From assembly GCA_963932465.1 (NCBI GenBank), contig OZ010791.1, positions 156,172,012-156,236,011 on the forward strand: a stretch of 64,000 bases of DNA, read 5' to 3'. Each line of letters starts with the position of its first letter. Position 1 is the stretch's first letter. Below are positions 10,795 through 21,171 of this stretch, piece by piece. The notes under the pieces are model-generated. The model did no database searches and was not told the DNA's origin. It saw nothing but the letters and a program-made list of their open reading frames with translations. A program made the translations under genes and the position numbers. The stretch comes from Maratus speciosus (taxonomy: Eukaryota; Arthropoda; Arachnida; Araneae; Salticidae).

Positions 10795-10969
10795 AAAAAA
10801 AGGATAAGTAATATAAAACAAGTAATATATATATATATATATATATAAAGAAAAAAAAAGACAATTCCTATTTAGGTCAATAAGAGATTTTTTTTCTTCC
10901 ATTCTTCTTTCCTCTTGAGTGGCGCTTAAAATGCCTTGATCAAGAAGAGGGCTCTCTCGGTCTTAAAAT

Positions 10970-11108
10970 AAATTGATCCAGAGTGGGTTGATTTTTGACG
11001 GCCAATTATCTACACGAGGGATATAGGCCCGGGGGGGGGAGTGCCCTCCGTGGGGGTCTTTCTAAGGGAACCTAATCCGTATTAACGCATGGAGAAAATT
11101 GATCCAGA
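10970..11108 (-). mobile_element. 5'-truncated SINE (copy 2 of 13)
   Basis: Body 10983-11095, same boundaries and AAATTGATCCAGA duplication as copy 1. The poly-G tract in the body is one base longer. Confidence 0.88.
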
Positions 11109-11516
11109 AGAGGTCTCTCTCTGTTATTGAAAATTATTTAATTTAATTTAATTAATGAATTAATATTTTGAAAAAAACTGGATTAACATCAAGTGTCATC
11201 CACTACAAGTTTAAAAAAACGTATTTGAGCTTGATTGGATGAATAATAAGTATTTTATTAACGATTGAAAATTTGAACAATATATATATAGCGAGAGTGT
11301 GAGCTAATTGTAGGAACTGAAAAATAGTTTCACTTCGATGAGAAATAATTAATTAGTTCGCTTTTTACGCAGTCGGGTTTTTTGATTATTTAAAAAAATA
11401 TTGTTTATTTAAAATTTCAAATAAAGTTTAGTTGGAATCACCCTGACTTTCGGGTTACCGCGGTTCGGATTAATGAGGTTTTAGTACATATTATTTTTGT
11501 ATACAAGACGGCGCGT

Positions 11517-11588
11517 GGCCTGGTGGCGCAACGGTAGCGCGTCTGACTCCAGATCAGAAGGTTGCGTGTTCAAATCACGTCCGGGTCA
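11517..11588 (+). tRNA. tRNA-Trp (CCA)
   Basis: Identical to the reference; 'ggcgcgtgg' flank as in 3383 and 5236; T9 terminator. Confidence 0.95.
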
Positions 11589-11828
11589 AATGTGTGGGAC
11601 TTTTTTTTTCTTTCAAATAATAAACAGAGAATGAATATGAGTATAGTATCGAAACAGTATTTATAGATAGGAACTAACAATTAAACACAACCTAAAAGTC
11701 ATCAATACAAGTAAATAAAAAAAAATAGGTAAGTAATATAAAACAAGTAATATATATATATATATATATATATAAAGGAAAAAAAAAGACAATTCTTATT
11801 TAGGTCAATAAGAGATTTTTTTTTTCTT

Positions 11829-12092
11829 CCATTCTTCTTTCCGGCCCCACCAGTGGCCGAAAGGTTCTGCTCTCGAAGCTGGTAGACGGGAGGTGCTGGG
11901 TTCGATCCCAATCGCGCCCGTCGGCCTAATCGTTCGGAGTTTTCGTGGTTTTCTTCGAGCCGTGGATCTTCCATGCGTTAATACGGATTAGGTTCCCATA
12001 GAAAGACCCCCACGGAGGGCACTCCCCCCGGGCCTATATCCCTCGTGTAGATAATTGGCCGTCAAAAATCAACCCAACCCATTCTTCTTTCC
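11829..12092 (+). mobile_element. Full-length tRNA-derived SINE (copy F3)
   Basis: Body 11843-12078, with the same insertion site and the same 14-bp duplication as F1 and F2. It is the single counterpart in the second copy of the 8-kb duplication, which lacks the nested 1853-bp duplication. Confidence 0.9.
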
Positions 12093-12569
12093 TTTTGAGT
12101 GGCGCTTAAAATGCCTTGATCAAGAAGAGGGCTCTCTCGGTCTTAAAATAAATTGATCCAGAAGAGGGCTCTCTCTATTATTGAAAATTATTTAATTTAA
12201 TTTAATTAATGAGTTAATATTTTGAAAAAAACTGGATTAACATCAAGTGTCATCCACTACAAGTTTAAAAAAACGTATTTGAGCTTGATTGGATGAATAA
12301 TAAGTATTTTATTAACGATTGAAAATTTGAACAATATATATATAGCGAGAGTGTGAGCTAATAGTAGGAACTGAAAAATAGTTTCACTTCGATGAGAAAT
12401 AATTAATTAGTTCGCTTTTTACGCAGTCGGGTTTTTTGATTATTTAAAAAATATTGTTTATTTAAAATTTCAAATAAAGTTTAGTTCGAATCACCCTGAC
12501 TTTCGGGTTACCGCGGTTCGGATTAATGAGGTTTTAGTACATATTATTTTTGTATACAAGACGGCGTGT

Positions 12570-12641
12570 GGCCTGGTGGCGCAACGGTAGCGCGTCTGAC
12601 TCCAGATCAGAAGGTTGCGTGTTCAAATCACGTTCGGGTCA
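12570..12641 (+). tRNA. tRNA-Trp (CCA), U66 variant
   Basis: C66->T as in 4438 and 6292, its counterparts. U33 intact; its trailer has T9 instead of CTC plus T7. Confidence 0.92.
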
Positions 12642-13366
12642 AATGTGTGGGACTTTTTTTTTCTTTCAAATAATAAACAGAGAATGAATATAAGTATAGT
12701 ATCGAAACAGTATTTATAGATAGGAACTAACAATTAAACACAACCTAAAAGTCATCAATACAAGTAAATAAAAAAAAATAGGTAAGTAATATAAAACAAG
12801 TAATATATATATATATATATATAAAGAAAAAAAAAAGACAATTCCTATTTAGGTCAATAAGAGATTTTTTTTCTTCCATTCTTCTTTCCTTTTGAGTGGC
12901 GCTTAAAATGCCTTGATCAAGAAGAGGGCTCTCTCGGTCTTAAAATAAATTGATCCAGAAGAGGGCTCTCTCTATTATTGAAAATTATTTAATTTAATTT
13001 AATTAATGAATTAATATTTTGAAAAAAACTGGATTAACATCAAGTGTCATCCACTACAAGTTTAAAAAAACGTATTTGAGCTTGATTGGATGAATAATAA
13101 ATATTTTATTAACGATTGAAAATTTGAACAATATATATATAGCGAGAGTGTGAGCTAATAGTAGGAACTGAAAAATAGTTTCACTTCGATGAGAAATAAT
13201 TAATTAGTTCGCTTTATACGCAGTCGGGTTTTTTGATTATTTAAAAAATATTGTTTATTTAAAATTTCAAATAAAGTTTAGTTGGAATCACCCTGACTTT
13301 CGGGTTACCGCGGTTCGGATTAATGAGGTTTTAGTACATATTATTTTTGTATACAAGACGGCGTGT

Positions 13367-13438
13367 GGCCTGGTGGCGCAACGGTAGCGCGTCTGACTCC
13401 AGATCAGAAGGTTGCGTGTTCAAATCACGTCCGGGTCA
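13367..13438 (+). tRNA. tRNA-Trp (CCA)
   Basis: Identical to the reference; AGTAC form of the type-A flank; T9 terminator. Confidence 0.95.
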
Positions 13439-14165
13439 AATGTGTGGGACTTTTTTTTTCTTTCAAATAATAAACAGAGAATGAATATAAGTATAGTATC
13501 GAAACAGTATTTATAGATAGGAACTAACAATTAAACACAACCTAAAAGTCATCAATACAAGTAAATAAAAAAAAATAGGTAAGTAATATAAAACAAGTAA
13601 TATATATATATATATATATATAAAGAAAAAAAAAAGACAATTCCTATTTAGGTCAATAAGAGATTTTTTTTCTTCCATTCTTCTTTCCTTTTGAGTGGCG
13701 CTTAAAATGCCTTGATCAAGAAGAGGGATCTCTCGGTCTTAAAATAAATTGATCCAGAAGAGGGCTCTCTCTATTATTGAAAATTATTTAATTTAATTTA
13801 ATTAATGAATTAATATTTTGAAAAAAACTGGATTAACATCAAGTGTCATCCACTACAAGTTTAAAAAAACGTATTTGAGCTTGATTGGATGAATAATAAG
13901 TATTTTATTAACGATTGAAAATTTGAACAATATATATATAGCGAGAGTGTGAGCTAATAGTAGGAACTGAAAAATAGTTTCACTTCGATGAGAAATAATT
14001 AATTAGTTCGCTTTATACGCAGTCGGGTTTTTTGATTATTTAAAAAATATTGTTTATTTAAAATTTCAAATAAAGTTTAGTTGGAATCACCCTGACTTTC
14101 GGGTTACCGCGGTTCGGATTAATGAGGTTTTAGTACATATTATTTTTGTATACAAGACGGCGTGT

Positions 14166-14237
14166 GGCCTGGTGGCGCAACGGTAGCGCGTCTGACTCCA
14201 GATCAGAAGGTTGCGTGTTCAAATCACGTCCGGGTCA
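14166..14237 (+). tRNA. tRNA-Trp (CCA)
   Basis: Identical to the reference over 72 nt. The GTGTGGTAC trailer is shared with 7888-7959, but this copy has the normal C32. Confidence 0.95.
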
Positions 14238-14964
14238 AATGTGTGGTACTTTTTTTTTCTTTCAAATAATAAACAGAGAATGAATATAAGTATAGTATCG
14301 AAACAGTATTTATAGATAGGAACTAACAATTAAACACAACCTAAAAGTCATCAATAGAAGTAAATAAAAAAAAATAGGTAAGTAATATGAAACAAGTAAT
14401 ATATATATATATATATATATAAAGAAAAAAAAAAGACAATTCCTAGTTAGGTCAATAAGAGATTTTTTTTCTTCCATTCTTCTTTCCTTTTGAGTGGCGC
14501 TTAAAATGCCTTGATCAAGAAGAGGGCTCTCTCGGTCTTAAAATAAATTGATCCAGAAGAGGGCTCTCTCTATTATTGAAAATTATTTAATTTAATTTAA
14601 TTAATGAATTAATATTTTGAAAAAAACTGGATTAACATCAAGTGTCATCCACTACAAGTTTAAAAAAACGTATTTGAGCTTGATTGGATGAATAATAAGT
14701 ATTTTATTAACGATTGAAAATTTGAACAATATATATATAGCGAGAGTGTGAGCTAATAGTAGGAACTGAAAAATAGTTTCACTTCGATGAGAAATAATTA
14801 ATTAGTTCGCTTTATACGCAGTCGGGTTTTTTGATTATTTAAAAAATATTGTTTATTTAAAATTTCAAATAAAGTTTAGTTCGAATCACCCTGACTTTCG
14901 GGTTACCGCGGTTCGGATTAATGAGGTTTTAGTACATATTATTTTTGTATACAAGACGGTGTGT

Positions 14965-15036
14965 GGCCTGGTGGCGCAACGGTAGCGCGTCTGATTCCAG
15001 ATCAGAAGGTTGCGTGTTCAAATCACGTCCGGGTCA
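14965..15036 (+). tRNA. tRNA-Trp (CCA), U32 variant
   Basis: C32 is U in the anticodon loop (UUCCAGA), which is tolerated at this pyrimidine position; U33 kept. Flank 'acggtgtgtgg', trailer GTTTGGGAC. Confidence 0.9.
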
Positions 15037-15345
15037 AATGTTTGGGACTTTTTTTTTTCTTTCAAATAATAAACAGAGAATGAATATGAGTATAGTATCG
15101 AAACGGTATTTATAGATAGGAACTAACAATTAAACACAACCTAAAAGTCATCAATACAAGTAAATAAAAAAAAAAATAGGTAAGTAATATAAAACAAGTA
15201 ATATATATATATATATATATAAAGAAAAAAAAAAAGACAATTCCTATTTAGGTCAATAAGAGATTTTTTTTCTTCCATTCTTCTTTCCTCTTGAGTGGCG
15301 CTTAAAATGCCTTGATCAAGAAGAGGGCTCTCTCGGTCTTAAAAT

Positions 15346-15482
15346 AAATTGATCCAGAGTGGGTTGATTTTTGACGGCCAATTATCTACACGAGGGATAT
15401 AGGCCCGGGGGGGAGTGCCCTCCGTGGGGGTCTTTCTAAGGGAACCTAATCCGTATTAACGCATGGAGAAAATTGATCCAGA
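15346..15482 (-). mobile_element. 5'-truncated SINE (copy 3 of 13)
   Basis: Body 15359-15469; same site and duplication as the other copies. Confidence 0.87.
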
Positions 15483-15889
15483 AGAGGGCTCTCTCTATTA
15501 TTGAAAATTATTTAATTTAATTTAATTAATGAATTAATATTTTGAAAAAAACTGGATTAACATCAAGTGTCATCCACTACAAGTTTAAAAAAACGTATTT
15601 GAGCTTGATTGGTTGAATAATAAGTATTTTATTAACGATTGAAAATTTGAACAATATATATATAGCGAGAGTGTGAGCTAATAGTAGGAACTGAAAAATA
15701 GTTTCACTTCGATGAGAAATAATTAATTAGTTCGCTTTTTACGCAGTCGGGTTTTTTGATTATTTAAAAAATATTGTTTATTTAAAATTTCAAATAAAGT
15801 TTAGTTCGAATCACCCTGACTTTCGGGTTACCGCGGTTCGGATTAATGAGGTTTTACTACATATTATTTTTGTATACAAGACGGCGTGT

Positions 15890-15961
15890 GGCCTGGTGGC
15901 GCAACGGTAGCGCGTCTGACCCCAGATCAGAAGGTTGCGTGTTCAAACCACGTCCGGGTCA
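15890..15961 (+). tRNA. tRNA-Trp(CCA)-like, C33 variant
   Basis: The anticodon loop is CCCCAGA: U33, which forms the U-turn in nearly all tRNAs, is C. C60 also differs. All stems pair and both Pol III boxes are intact, so it can probably be transcribed, but decoding ability is doubtful. ACTAC type-A flank. Confidence 0.78.
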
Positions 15962-16686
15962 AATGTGTGGGACTTTTTTTTTCTTTCAAATAATAAACAG
16001 AGAATGAATATAAGTATAGTATCGAAACAGTATTTATAGATAGGAACTAACAATTAAACACAACCTAAAAGTCATCAATACAAGTAAATAAAAAAAAATA
16101 GGTAAGTAATATAAAACAAGTAATATATATATATATATATATAAAGAAAAAAAAAAGACAATTCCTATTTAGGTCAATAAGAGATTTTTTTTCTTCCATT
16201 CTTCTTTCCTTTTGAGTGGCGCTTAAAATGCCTTGATCAAGAAGAGGGCTCTCTCGGTCTTAAAATAAATTGATTCAGAAGAGGGCTCTCTCTATTATTG
16301 AAAATTATTTAATTTAATTTAATTAATGAATTAATATTTTGAAAAAAACTGGATTAACATCAAGTGTCATCCACTACAAGTTTAAAAAAACGTATTTGAG
16401 CTTGATTGGATGAATAATAAATATTTTATTAACGATTGAAAATTTGAACAATATATATATAGCGAGAGTGTGAGCTAATAGTAGGAACTGAAAAATAGTT
16501 TCACTTCGATGAGAAATAATTAATTAGTTCGCTTTTTACGCAGTCGGGTTTTTTGATTATTTAAAAAATATTGTTTATTTAAAATTTCAAATAAAGTTTA
16601 GTTCGAATCACCCTGACTTTCGGGTTACCGCGGTTCGGATTAATGAGGTTTTACTACATATTATTTTTGTATAAATAATGACATGC

Positions 16687-16758
16687 GTGCTGGTGGCGCA
16701 ACGGTAGCGCGTCTGACTCCAGATCAGAAGGTTGCGTGTTAAAATCACGTCCGGGTCA
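16687..16758 (+). pseudogene. Decayed tRNA-Trp at the array edge
   Basis: The 5' acceptor strand is GTGCTGG, which mismatches at positions 2 and 3. The T loop reads TTAAAAT, losing C56 and damaging box B. The 5' flank is also diverged ('ataaataatgacatgcgtg'). The D arm and the anticodon arm with U33 are intact. This is the last tRNA before the island and the most diverged copy in the window. Confidence 0.85.
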
Positions 16759-16935
16759 AATGTGTGGGACTTTTTTTTTCTTTCAAATAATAAACAGAGA
16801 ATGAATATGAGTATATACTGAACATGTGTATCGAAACAGTATTTATAGATAGGAACTAATAATTAAACACAACCTAAAAGTCATCAATACAAGTAAATAA
16901 AAAAAAAAGATAAGTAATATAAAACAAGTAATATC

Positions 16936-17540
16936 AAGCAGGACGGTCGTTCTGCCAAGCCAAGCTGAAAAAAAAATGCTAACCTCGCCAAACAAACAAA
17001 CGCCAAGAATAAAACGCAAGACACCGTAACTGCTTATTATACTGATGACAACTTCTCCATGTAAAATCAACCAAACATGCCAGCGTAAAATTTCCCATAT
17101 CAAAAGAACCAATCATCGCAGAAAAATAAAACCAAAACCAGAAGGACCCAATGGAAAATATCTTCAATTTGAGACCAAATGCATCCTCATAAATTAATTA
17201 TAAACAGAGATATAGATTTTTTAAAATAACGTCGAGATACTGAAAATGATCGATTTATTTTCTTCGTCACAATTTATGGTTCAATCAAGGTAGAGACTTA
17301 AATAATGGACATAAAAAAGTAAGGATTGCATTTTTGGACAGATATTTACTCAATCTACGTGCTTTTGTAAAATTCAGCTTTAAAAACACAAATTTTCTAT
17401 TCTTAATTAGCGAAAAACTGTTAATTAATTTTAAAGTTTATAAATTATGCCAAACAGCGATAAACCCGCCAAATCATTTTAGAAGTCTTTTAAAAATTTT
17501 TATATTATCCTTTTGCATTGATTTGATCGAAGAAAACTAT
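16936..17540. other. Island left part: nothing recognised
   Basis: AT-rich sequence without tRNA, clear repeat or supported coding region. Open frames here are short and low in complexity. It starts at the array junction with 'caagcaggacgg'. Confidence 0.6.
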
Positions 17541-17638
17541 GGCCGAGATCCAGATAGATTTTTCGCTGTTAGCGAAATGAGTTTGACCAATCAGAAGTCA
17601 GAATGTTTGAGAATTTTTGCTGCTTCTGGATCCCGGCC
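17541..17638. mobile_element. Short MITE, family A copy 1
   Basis: Begins GGCCGAGATCCAG and ends ...CTGGATCCCGGCC, so the two ends are complementary. It carries the family core TTTTTCGCTGTTAGCGAAA and 'gaccaatcagaag'. TAT occurs on both sides (17538-17540 and 17639-17641) and may be the target-site duplication. 98 bp, non-coding. Confidence 0.65.
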
Positions 17639-17705
17639 TATGTCATAAAAGTTTTGAGTCATTTTCTTAGTGCCATGGATGAAGTGCAATGTTTACAGAA
17701 ATTTA

Positions 17706-17861
17706 GGCTGGGATCCAGATGGATTTTTCGCTGTTAGCGAAACGAGATTCACCAATCAATAGCCTGCATTGCTGCAAACAGCGAAAAGTTCGCAAAAGTG
17801 CAAGCTTCTGATTAATGAATCTCGTTTCGCTAACAGCGAAAAATCTATCTAGATTGCGGCC
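17706..17861. mobile_element. Palindromic MITE, family A copy 2
   Basis: Arms of about 55 bp. GGCTGGGATCCAGATGG...TTTTTCGCTGTTAGCGAAAC on the left is matched by the inverse CGTTTCGCTAACAGCGAAAAA...GCGGCC on the right. 156 bp. No clear target-site duplication. Confidence 0.75.
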
Positions 17862-18069
17862 AATTATGTTGAACACAATTTTGCATTTCCACATCCAGGA
17901 AGGGTATTGATGTCATAACAACAGTGCGTATTCGAAACTATTTAAGGCATTGATTCTGAACTCCTTTGCTATACATTTCAATATTAAAGAAGTTGTTGTT
18001 TCAATAGTTTTAGTACTTTTCTCTATTGCTCACTCTAAAACACGAATATCGAAATTTAACCAACAGCGC

Positions 18070-18398
18070 TCAGAAACTATAGCGCCTAGAATATATAGTG
18101 TTGAAATCGGCTAACCCTGTAATACTTAAAAAAGCGCTAAAATATTGTATCCCTTAAATGTGCAATGATACTGCTGTAATATGCAGATCGCAGCGGCATC
18201 TGCAGGATATTTTCTACAACTGCAAGAAATTGCTAGTCTATACAATGTAATAATAGTAATACGAAAATCCCACAGATGTCGCTGCGATCGACACTTGAAA
18301 TTTTAGCAGTATCGTCGCACATTTAAGGGATACAAATTTTTAGAACTGTTTGGATAGCATATTTCCACACTAGGTATTCTAGGCGCTGTATCAGAAAC
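18070..18398. mobile_element. Palindromic MITE, family B copy 1, 8-bp TSD
   Basis: Body 18078-18390, ends TATAGCGCCTAGAAT / ATTCTAGGCGCTGTA, with long imperfect arms that share 'GTATCCCTTAAATGTGC'. TCAGAAAC is present on both sides (18070-18077, 18391-18398). Eight-base duplications are typical of hAT-type transposases (P elements also make 8), so a hAT-like MITE is the best guess. Confidence 0.75.
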
Positions 18399-18634
18399 AA
18401 CACCATAACAGAGAGCCTTTATACATAAGAGTGGTGATATATGCACAGGAGACATGCTCATTTCAAGCTTTTGTCGAAAGTACGGCAATCCGCTGTCTTG
18501 AATAGAGGATATTCAATCTACGTTATTATCACATGGTCAAGGCAAGAACGTCTAGCGTAAAGAAGGGAAGGCTCCGTCTACGTAATGTAAATCCCCGCTA
18601 GCCAAGGAAACAGTTCATGGGAGAAAGCAGTAGT

Positions 18635-18796
18635 ACACTGTTAAAAATATCGTGAAAAATTACCTCTGTTTTTAAAGGCTATCTGTATTCTGACCAATGA
18701 GAACGCTTCATAGGCGTTTATGTAGCGTTCTCATTGGTCAGAAAATAGAGAACCTGTAAGAACCGAGGTAATTTTTCACGATATTTTAAACAGTGT
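18635..18796. mobile_element. Palindromic MITE, family C
   Basis: 162 bp that folds almost completely on itself. ACACTGTTAAAAATATCGTG and its complement form the ends, and GACCAATGAGAACGCT with AGCGTTCTCATTGGTC the centre. Flanks allow either a 3-bp AGT duplication or a TA duplication with ends CACTG/CAGTG; the latter would suggest Tc1/mariner. Not resolved. Confidence 0.78.
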
Positions 18797-19132
18797 AGTT
18801 TCCTGTTTCCCTTCTATCAGTTAGAAATTCTTTGGGTAAATTACCGGTACCACGTGACTTTTTCAGCCTCGAACCCATATTTGGAATATCCTCCATTAGA
18901 AGATACGCGCATGGACGATCTCTATTAGACTAGGGAAATAATTCAGCATGCATTAACCTGGCGATAATGGCATGCTCGTAAAGAACTTTAACGATTTTTT
19001 TTTTTATCACTTTTACCAATAAACACTTATTGGCCGTATGTCGCTACTTCGTTATAGAGACACACTTGTTCCTAATTAGATCCCGGCCTTAATGTATCAA
19101 AATACAGAGTTTGCTTTCTGTACTATTCCTGA
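18797..19132. other. Between MITEs: nothing recognised
   Basis: Mixed sequence with 'ATCCCGGCC' at 19080, which resembles one end of family A but has no partner nearby. No gene or RNA seen. Confidence 0.5.
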
Positions 19133-19140
19133 GCTCAGTT

Positions 19141-19546
19141 ATAGCGTCTAGAAATATAGGCCGGTATCCAGGTACAATTTTGCAAACAGTGAAAAGTTAG
19201 CAAAAATTCTGGCTTCTGATTGGTCAATCTCGTTACGATAACACAGAAAAATCTACCTAGATCACGGTCACAGTGTGAAAACCGGCTATTCCAGTAATTC
19301 TTTAAAAAGTGCTAAAAATTGAATCCCATAAATATTGAAAAATACTGAATGACAAATGTCGATGGGAGCAACATTTTCTAGATCTTCTCTGAGCGAAACA
19401 TTTTCTTTTGAAATAGTTATGTTGGAATTACCATATGTCGCTGTAATCGACATTCGTCGTTCAGCCCCGTTCAACATTTATGGGATACAATTTTTAGCAC
19501 TTTTTTAATAAGCCGATTTTTAAACTATATCTTCTAGAAACTATAG
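19141..19546. mobile_element. MITE family B copy 2, interrupted by a family A MITE
   Basis: Left end ATAGCGTCTAGAAATATA; the rest resumes at 'cagtgtgaaaaccggctatt' after the insert at 19159-19269. The right end is 'CTTCTAGAAACTATAG'. The arms carry 'ATCCCATAAAT' facing 'ATTTATGGGAT'. The flanks GCTCAGTT and GCTCCGTT look like an old 8-bp duplication with one mutation. Confidence 0.65.
19159..19269. mobile_element. MITE family A copy 3, nested in family B
   Basis: GGCCGGTATCCAGGTA at the left and TCTACCTAGATCACGGTC at the right are inverse. Internal 'cttctgattggtcaatctcgtt' matches the family. It lies inside the left arm of a family B MITE, so it is the younger of the two. Confidence 0.68.
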
Positions 19547-19552
19547 CTCCGT

Positions 19553-20043
19553 TATAGCGTCTAGATTATATGTTGTAGAAATCGACTATCCCGGCAATAC
19601 TTAAAAAAGCGCGAAAGTATTGAATCCCTTAAATGTACAACGATGTCGAATTCCAAACAGTCATTTGCATCGACATCTGCAGGATATTTTTTAAAGAAGA
19701 AAGAGACATGTGTAATGCACCGCTACAGCGTCTAGAATACATAATGTGGAAATTTGCTATCCAAGAACCGCTAAAAAGTGTATCCCTTAAATGTGCACTG
19801 ACGCTGAAATCCAGGGAGATTATCGCAGCGACATCTGCTACATATTTTCAAATTTCAAAGTAAACATCGTATTATTACAGCGGGTTTGACGCCAAGCACA
19901 CAGGTCAAATGTAAGTTAATAAAACGTTTAAAAAAAATGTTACAGCGTCTAGACCAAATTGTCTTGGAGTTTTGGGAAATATCCTGCAGATATCGCTGTG
20001 ATCGACTGATTGGATTTCCACACTATATATTCTAGACGCTGTA
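19553..20043. mobile_element. MITE family B copies 3 and 4 (one partial, one complete)
   Basis: A left end TATAGCGTCTAGATT at 19553 starts a copy with no clear right partner. A second left end TACAGCGTCTAGAATAC at 19724 pairs with ATATTCTAGACGCTGTA ending at 20043. Both carry 'CCCTTAAATGT' and 'CATCTGC' as in copy 1. An extra TACAGCGTCTAGACC lies near 19942. The flanks of the complete copy (GCACCGC / GCGCCGC) suggest a mutated duplication. Any open frame here is chance. Confidence 0.6.
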
Positions 20044-20449
20044 GCGCCGCGGTAGCCTGTCCTTTTTCGTTTGCCTCGAAGTAGATGACGTCATTTGAAG
20101 CTGTTCCTAAGTGTGGAGTTGATTATCTGTACACGGCAATGGACACAAAAAAAATCGGCGCACCGCTTTGTACTAATCATCGTGTAAAGATGATCCAACT
20201 CCGTGTGACTTTTAAACGTCATAAACTGGCCTATTATGTCATTGGTCACGCTAACACCCTCCCCCTTGCGTCCGCCATATATAGCTGCATCTTGCTATGG
20301 AGACTGCTAAATGGGCTGCTATCGGTCAAAATCAAGAGAGAAAAGGGCAGAAGAGGGGGAAAGAACTCGTTTTCTTTATGTAGTTTTTCACACGGGAAGA
20401 TTGACATGCCTGCTCCTCTCCTTTCATAGCTTCATGGTGGTGAAATAAA
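20044..20449 (+). other. Higher-GC segment with promoter-like motifs, function unknown
   Basis: Contains the CRE palindrome TGACGTCA at 20086-20093, an inverted CCAAT (ATTGG) at 20241 and CATATATAG at 20276, and is richer in GC than its surroundings. A 28-codon frame from ATG 20297 ends at 20381-20383. The TATA-like site is only about 13 bp from that ATG, too close for a classic promoter of that frame. This may be a captured fragment of a host promoter or part of an unrecognised element. Confidence 0.25.
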
Positions 20450-20650
20450 CAAACGCCCCTTAAATATTTGAGAAAGTCTTGACACGCGTCACAAAAACAT
20501 CACACAAAGCAGGCAAAGCAAAGGAACAAAATCATTCATTCGCTCGTGGATATGAACGAGCCAATGAATGATTTTTCTTCTTTGTTTTGCCTGCTTTGTG
20601 TGATATTTTCCTGACTTGTCAAGGCTTTCTCGAATATTTAAAGGACGTTG
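20450..20650. mobile_element. Palindromic MITE, family D
   Basis: Ends CAAACGCCCCTTAAATATTTG and CGAATATTTAAAGGACGTTG are inverse. The arms share 'CACACAAAGCAGGCAAA' with its complement, and the centre is ATTCATTCGCTCG/CGAGCCAATGAAT. About 200 bp, near-complete hairpin, non-coding. Target-site duplication not clear. Confidence 0.72.
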
Positions 20651-20654
20651 AATA

Positions 20655-20766
20655 GACCGGGATCAAGATAGATTTCACGCTATTAGCGCGATGAGATTGA
20701 TCAATCAAAAGCCTGCATTTTTGAAAACTTTTTTTATGTTTGCAGTAAACACTCTGGATCCCGGAC
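20655..20766. mobile_element. MITE family A copy 4
   Basis: GACCGGGATCAAGATAGATT at the left and CTGGATCCCGGAC at the right. The internal 'cgctattagcgcgatgagattg' is a diverged family core. It lies a few bases after MITE D. Confidence 0.65.
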
Positions 20767-21020
20767 ATTAACTCTGGTTGGTTAAGACGATTTTGAATAA
20801 AATCAAATCAGAAAGCAAATGTTTTTAAACTTTTTTGGTTAGTTTAATCGAAATCTTCCACGTCTATTAATGAAAACTGAGTTACTGTACTTTGGACAAA
20901 AACTTGAATATGAGTACACGACTTGTGCATATGTGTCACCACTCTTACATATGAATGTACTCTGTTATGAGCATGATTCTAAGCGCAGCTGGTTAAATTT
21001 GAGTATCTGGGTATTAGATA

Positions 21021-21171
21021 AAGCAATAGTGGCCCACCGTGGCTGAGGATAAGACACCACGCCGCTAATCGCTTGAGAACGTAGGTGGGGGCGGGTTCAA
21101 ATACCGCCGTGATCCTCACGTGATCTGATATATATGTGTTCAATAAAACAAACAAACAAACAAGCAATAGT
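21021..21171 (+). mobile_element. Short tRNA-derived SINE with 10-bp TSD
   Basis: Body 21031-21161. AAGCAATAGT is repeated at 21021-21030 and 21162-21171. The head has box A-like TGGCTGAGGA and box B GGTTCAAATAC in a tRNA-like frame beginning GGCCCACCG. The 3' end is 'caataaaacaaacaaacaaac', a simple-repeat tail. It is a different family from the array SINEs: no 'cgtggttttc' body, 131 bp. Non-coding. Confidence 0.85.

Larger units (their letters stand above)
1..16935 (+). repeat. tRNA-Trp tandem array, block 1
   Basis: Seventeen head-to-tail monomers, each holding one tRNA-Trp gene on the + strand. Simple monomers are about 797-801 bp; longer ones carry SINE or TIR-element passengers. Every monomer has the same order: tRNA, T-run, AT-rich spacer, (TA)n, a purine/pyrimidine tract, two 23-bp direct repeats, a TTTAA-rich stretch, a conserved GC-containing 5' flank, then the next tRNA. 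Spacers are nearly identical between copies, so the block is young or kept homogeneous. It stops abruptly at the (TA)n position of the last monomer, where the island begins. Confidence 0.95.

Noticed and set aside
17334..17894. Open frames of 104 and 63 codons in the island
   Set aside because: They run through the family A MITEs and their inverted arms; protein likeness between them comes from the repeat.
20085..20429. 114-codon frame, and a 28-codon frame at 20297-20383
   Set aside because: No recognised domain, the frame ends near a MITE, and the TATA-like site is too close to the second start. No evidence beyond being open.
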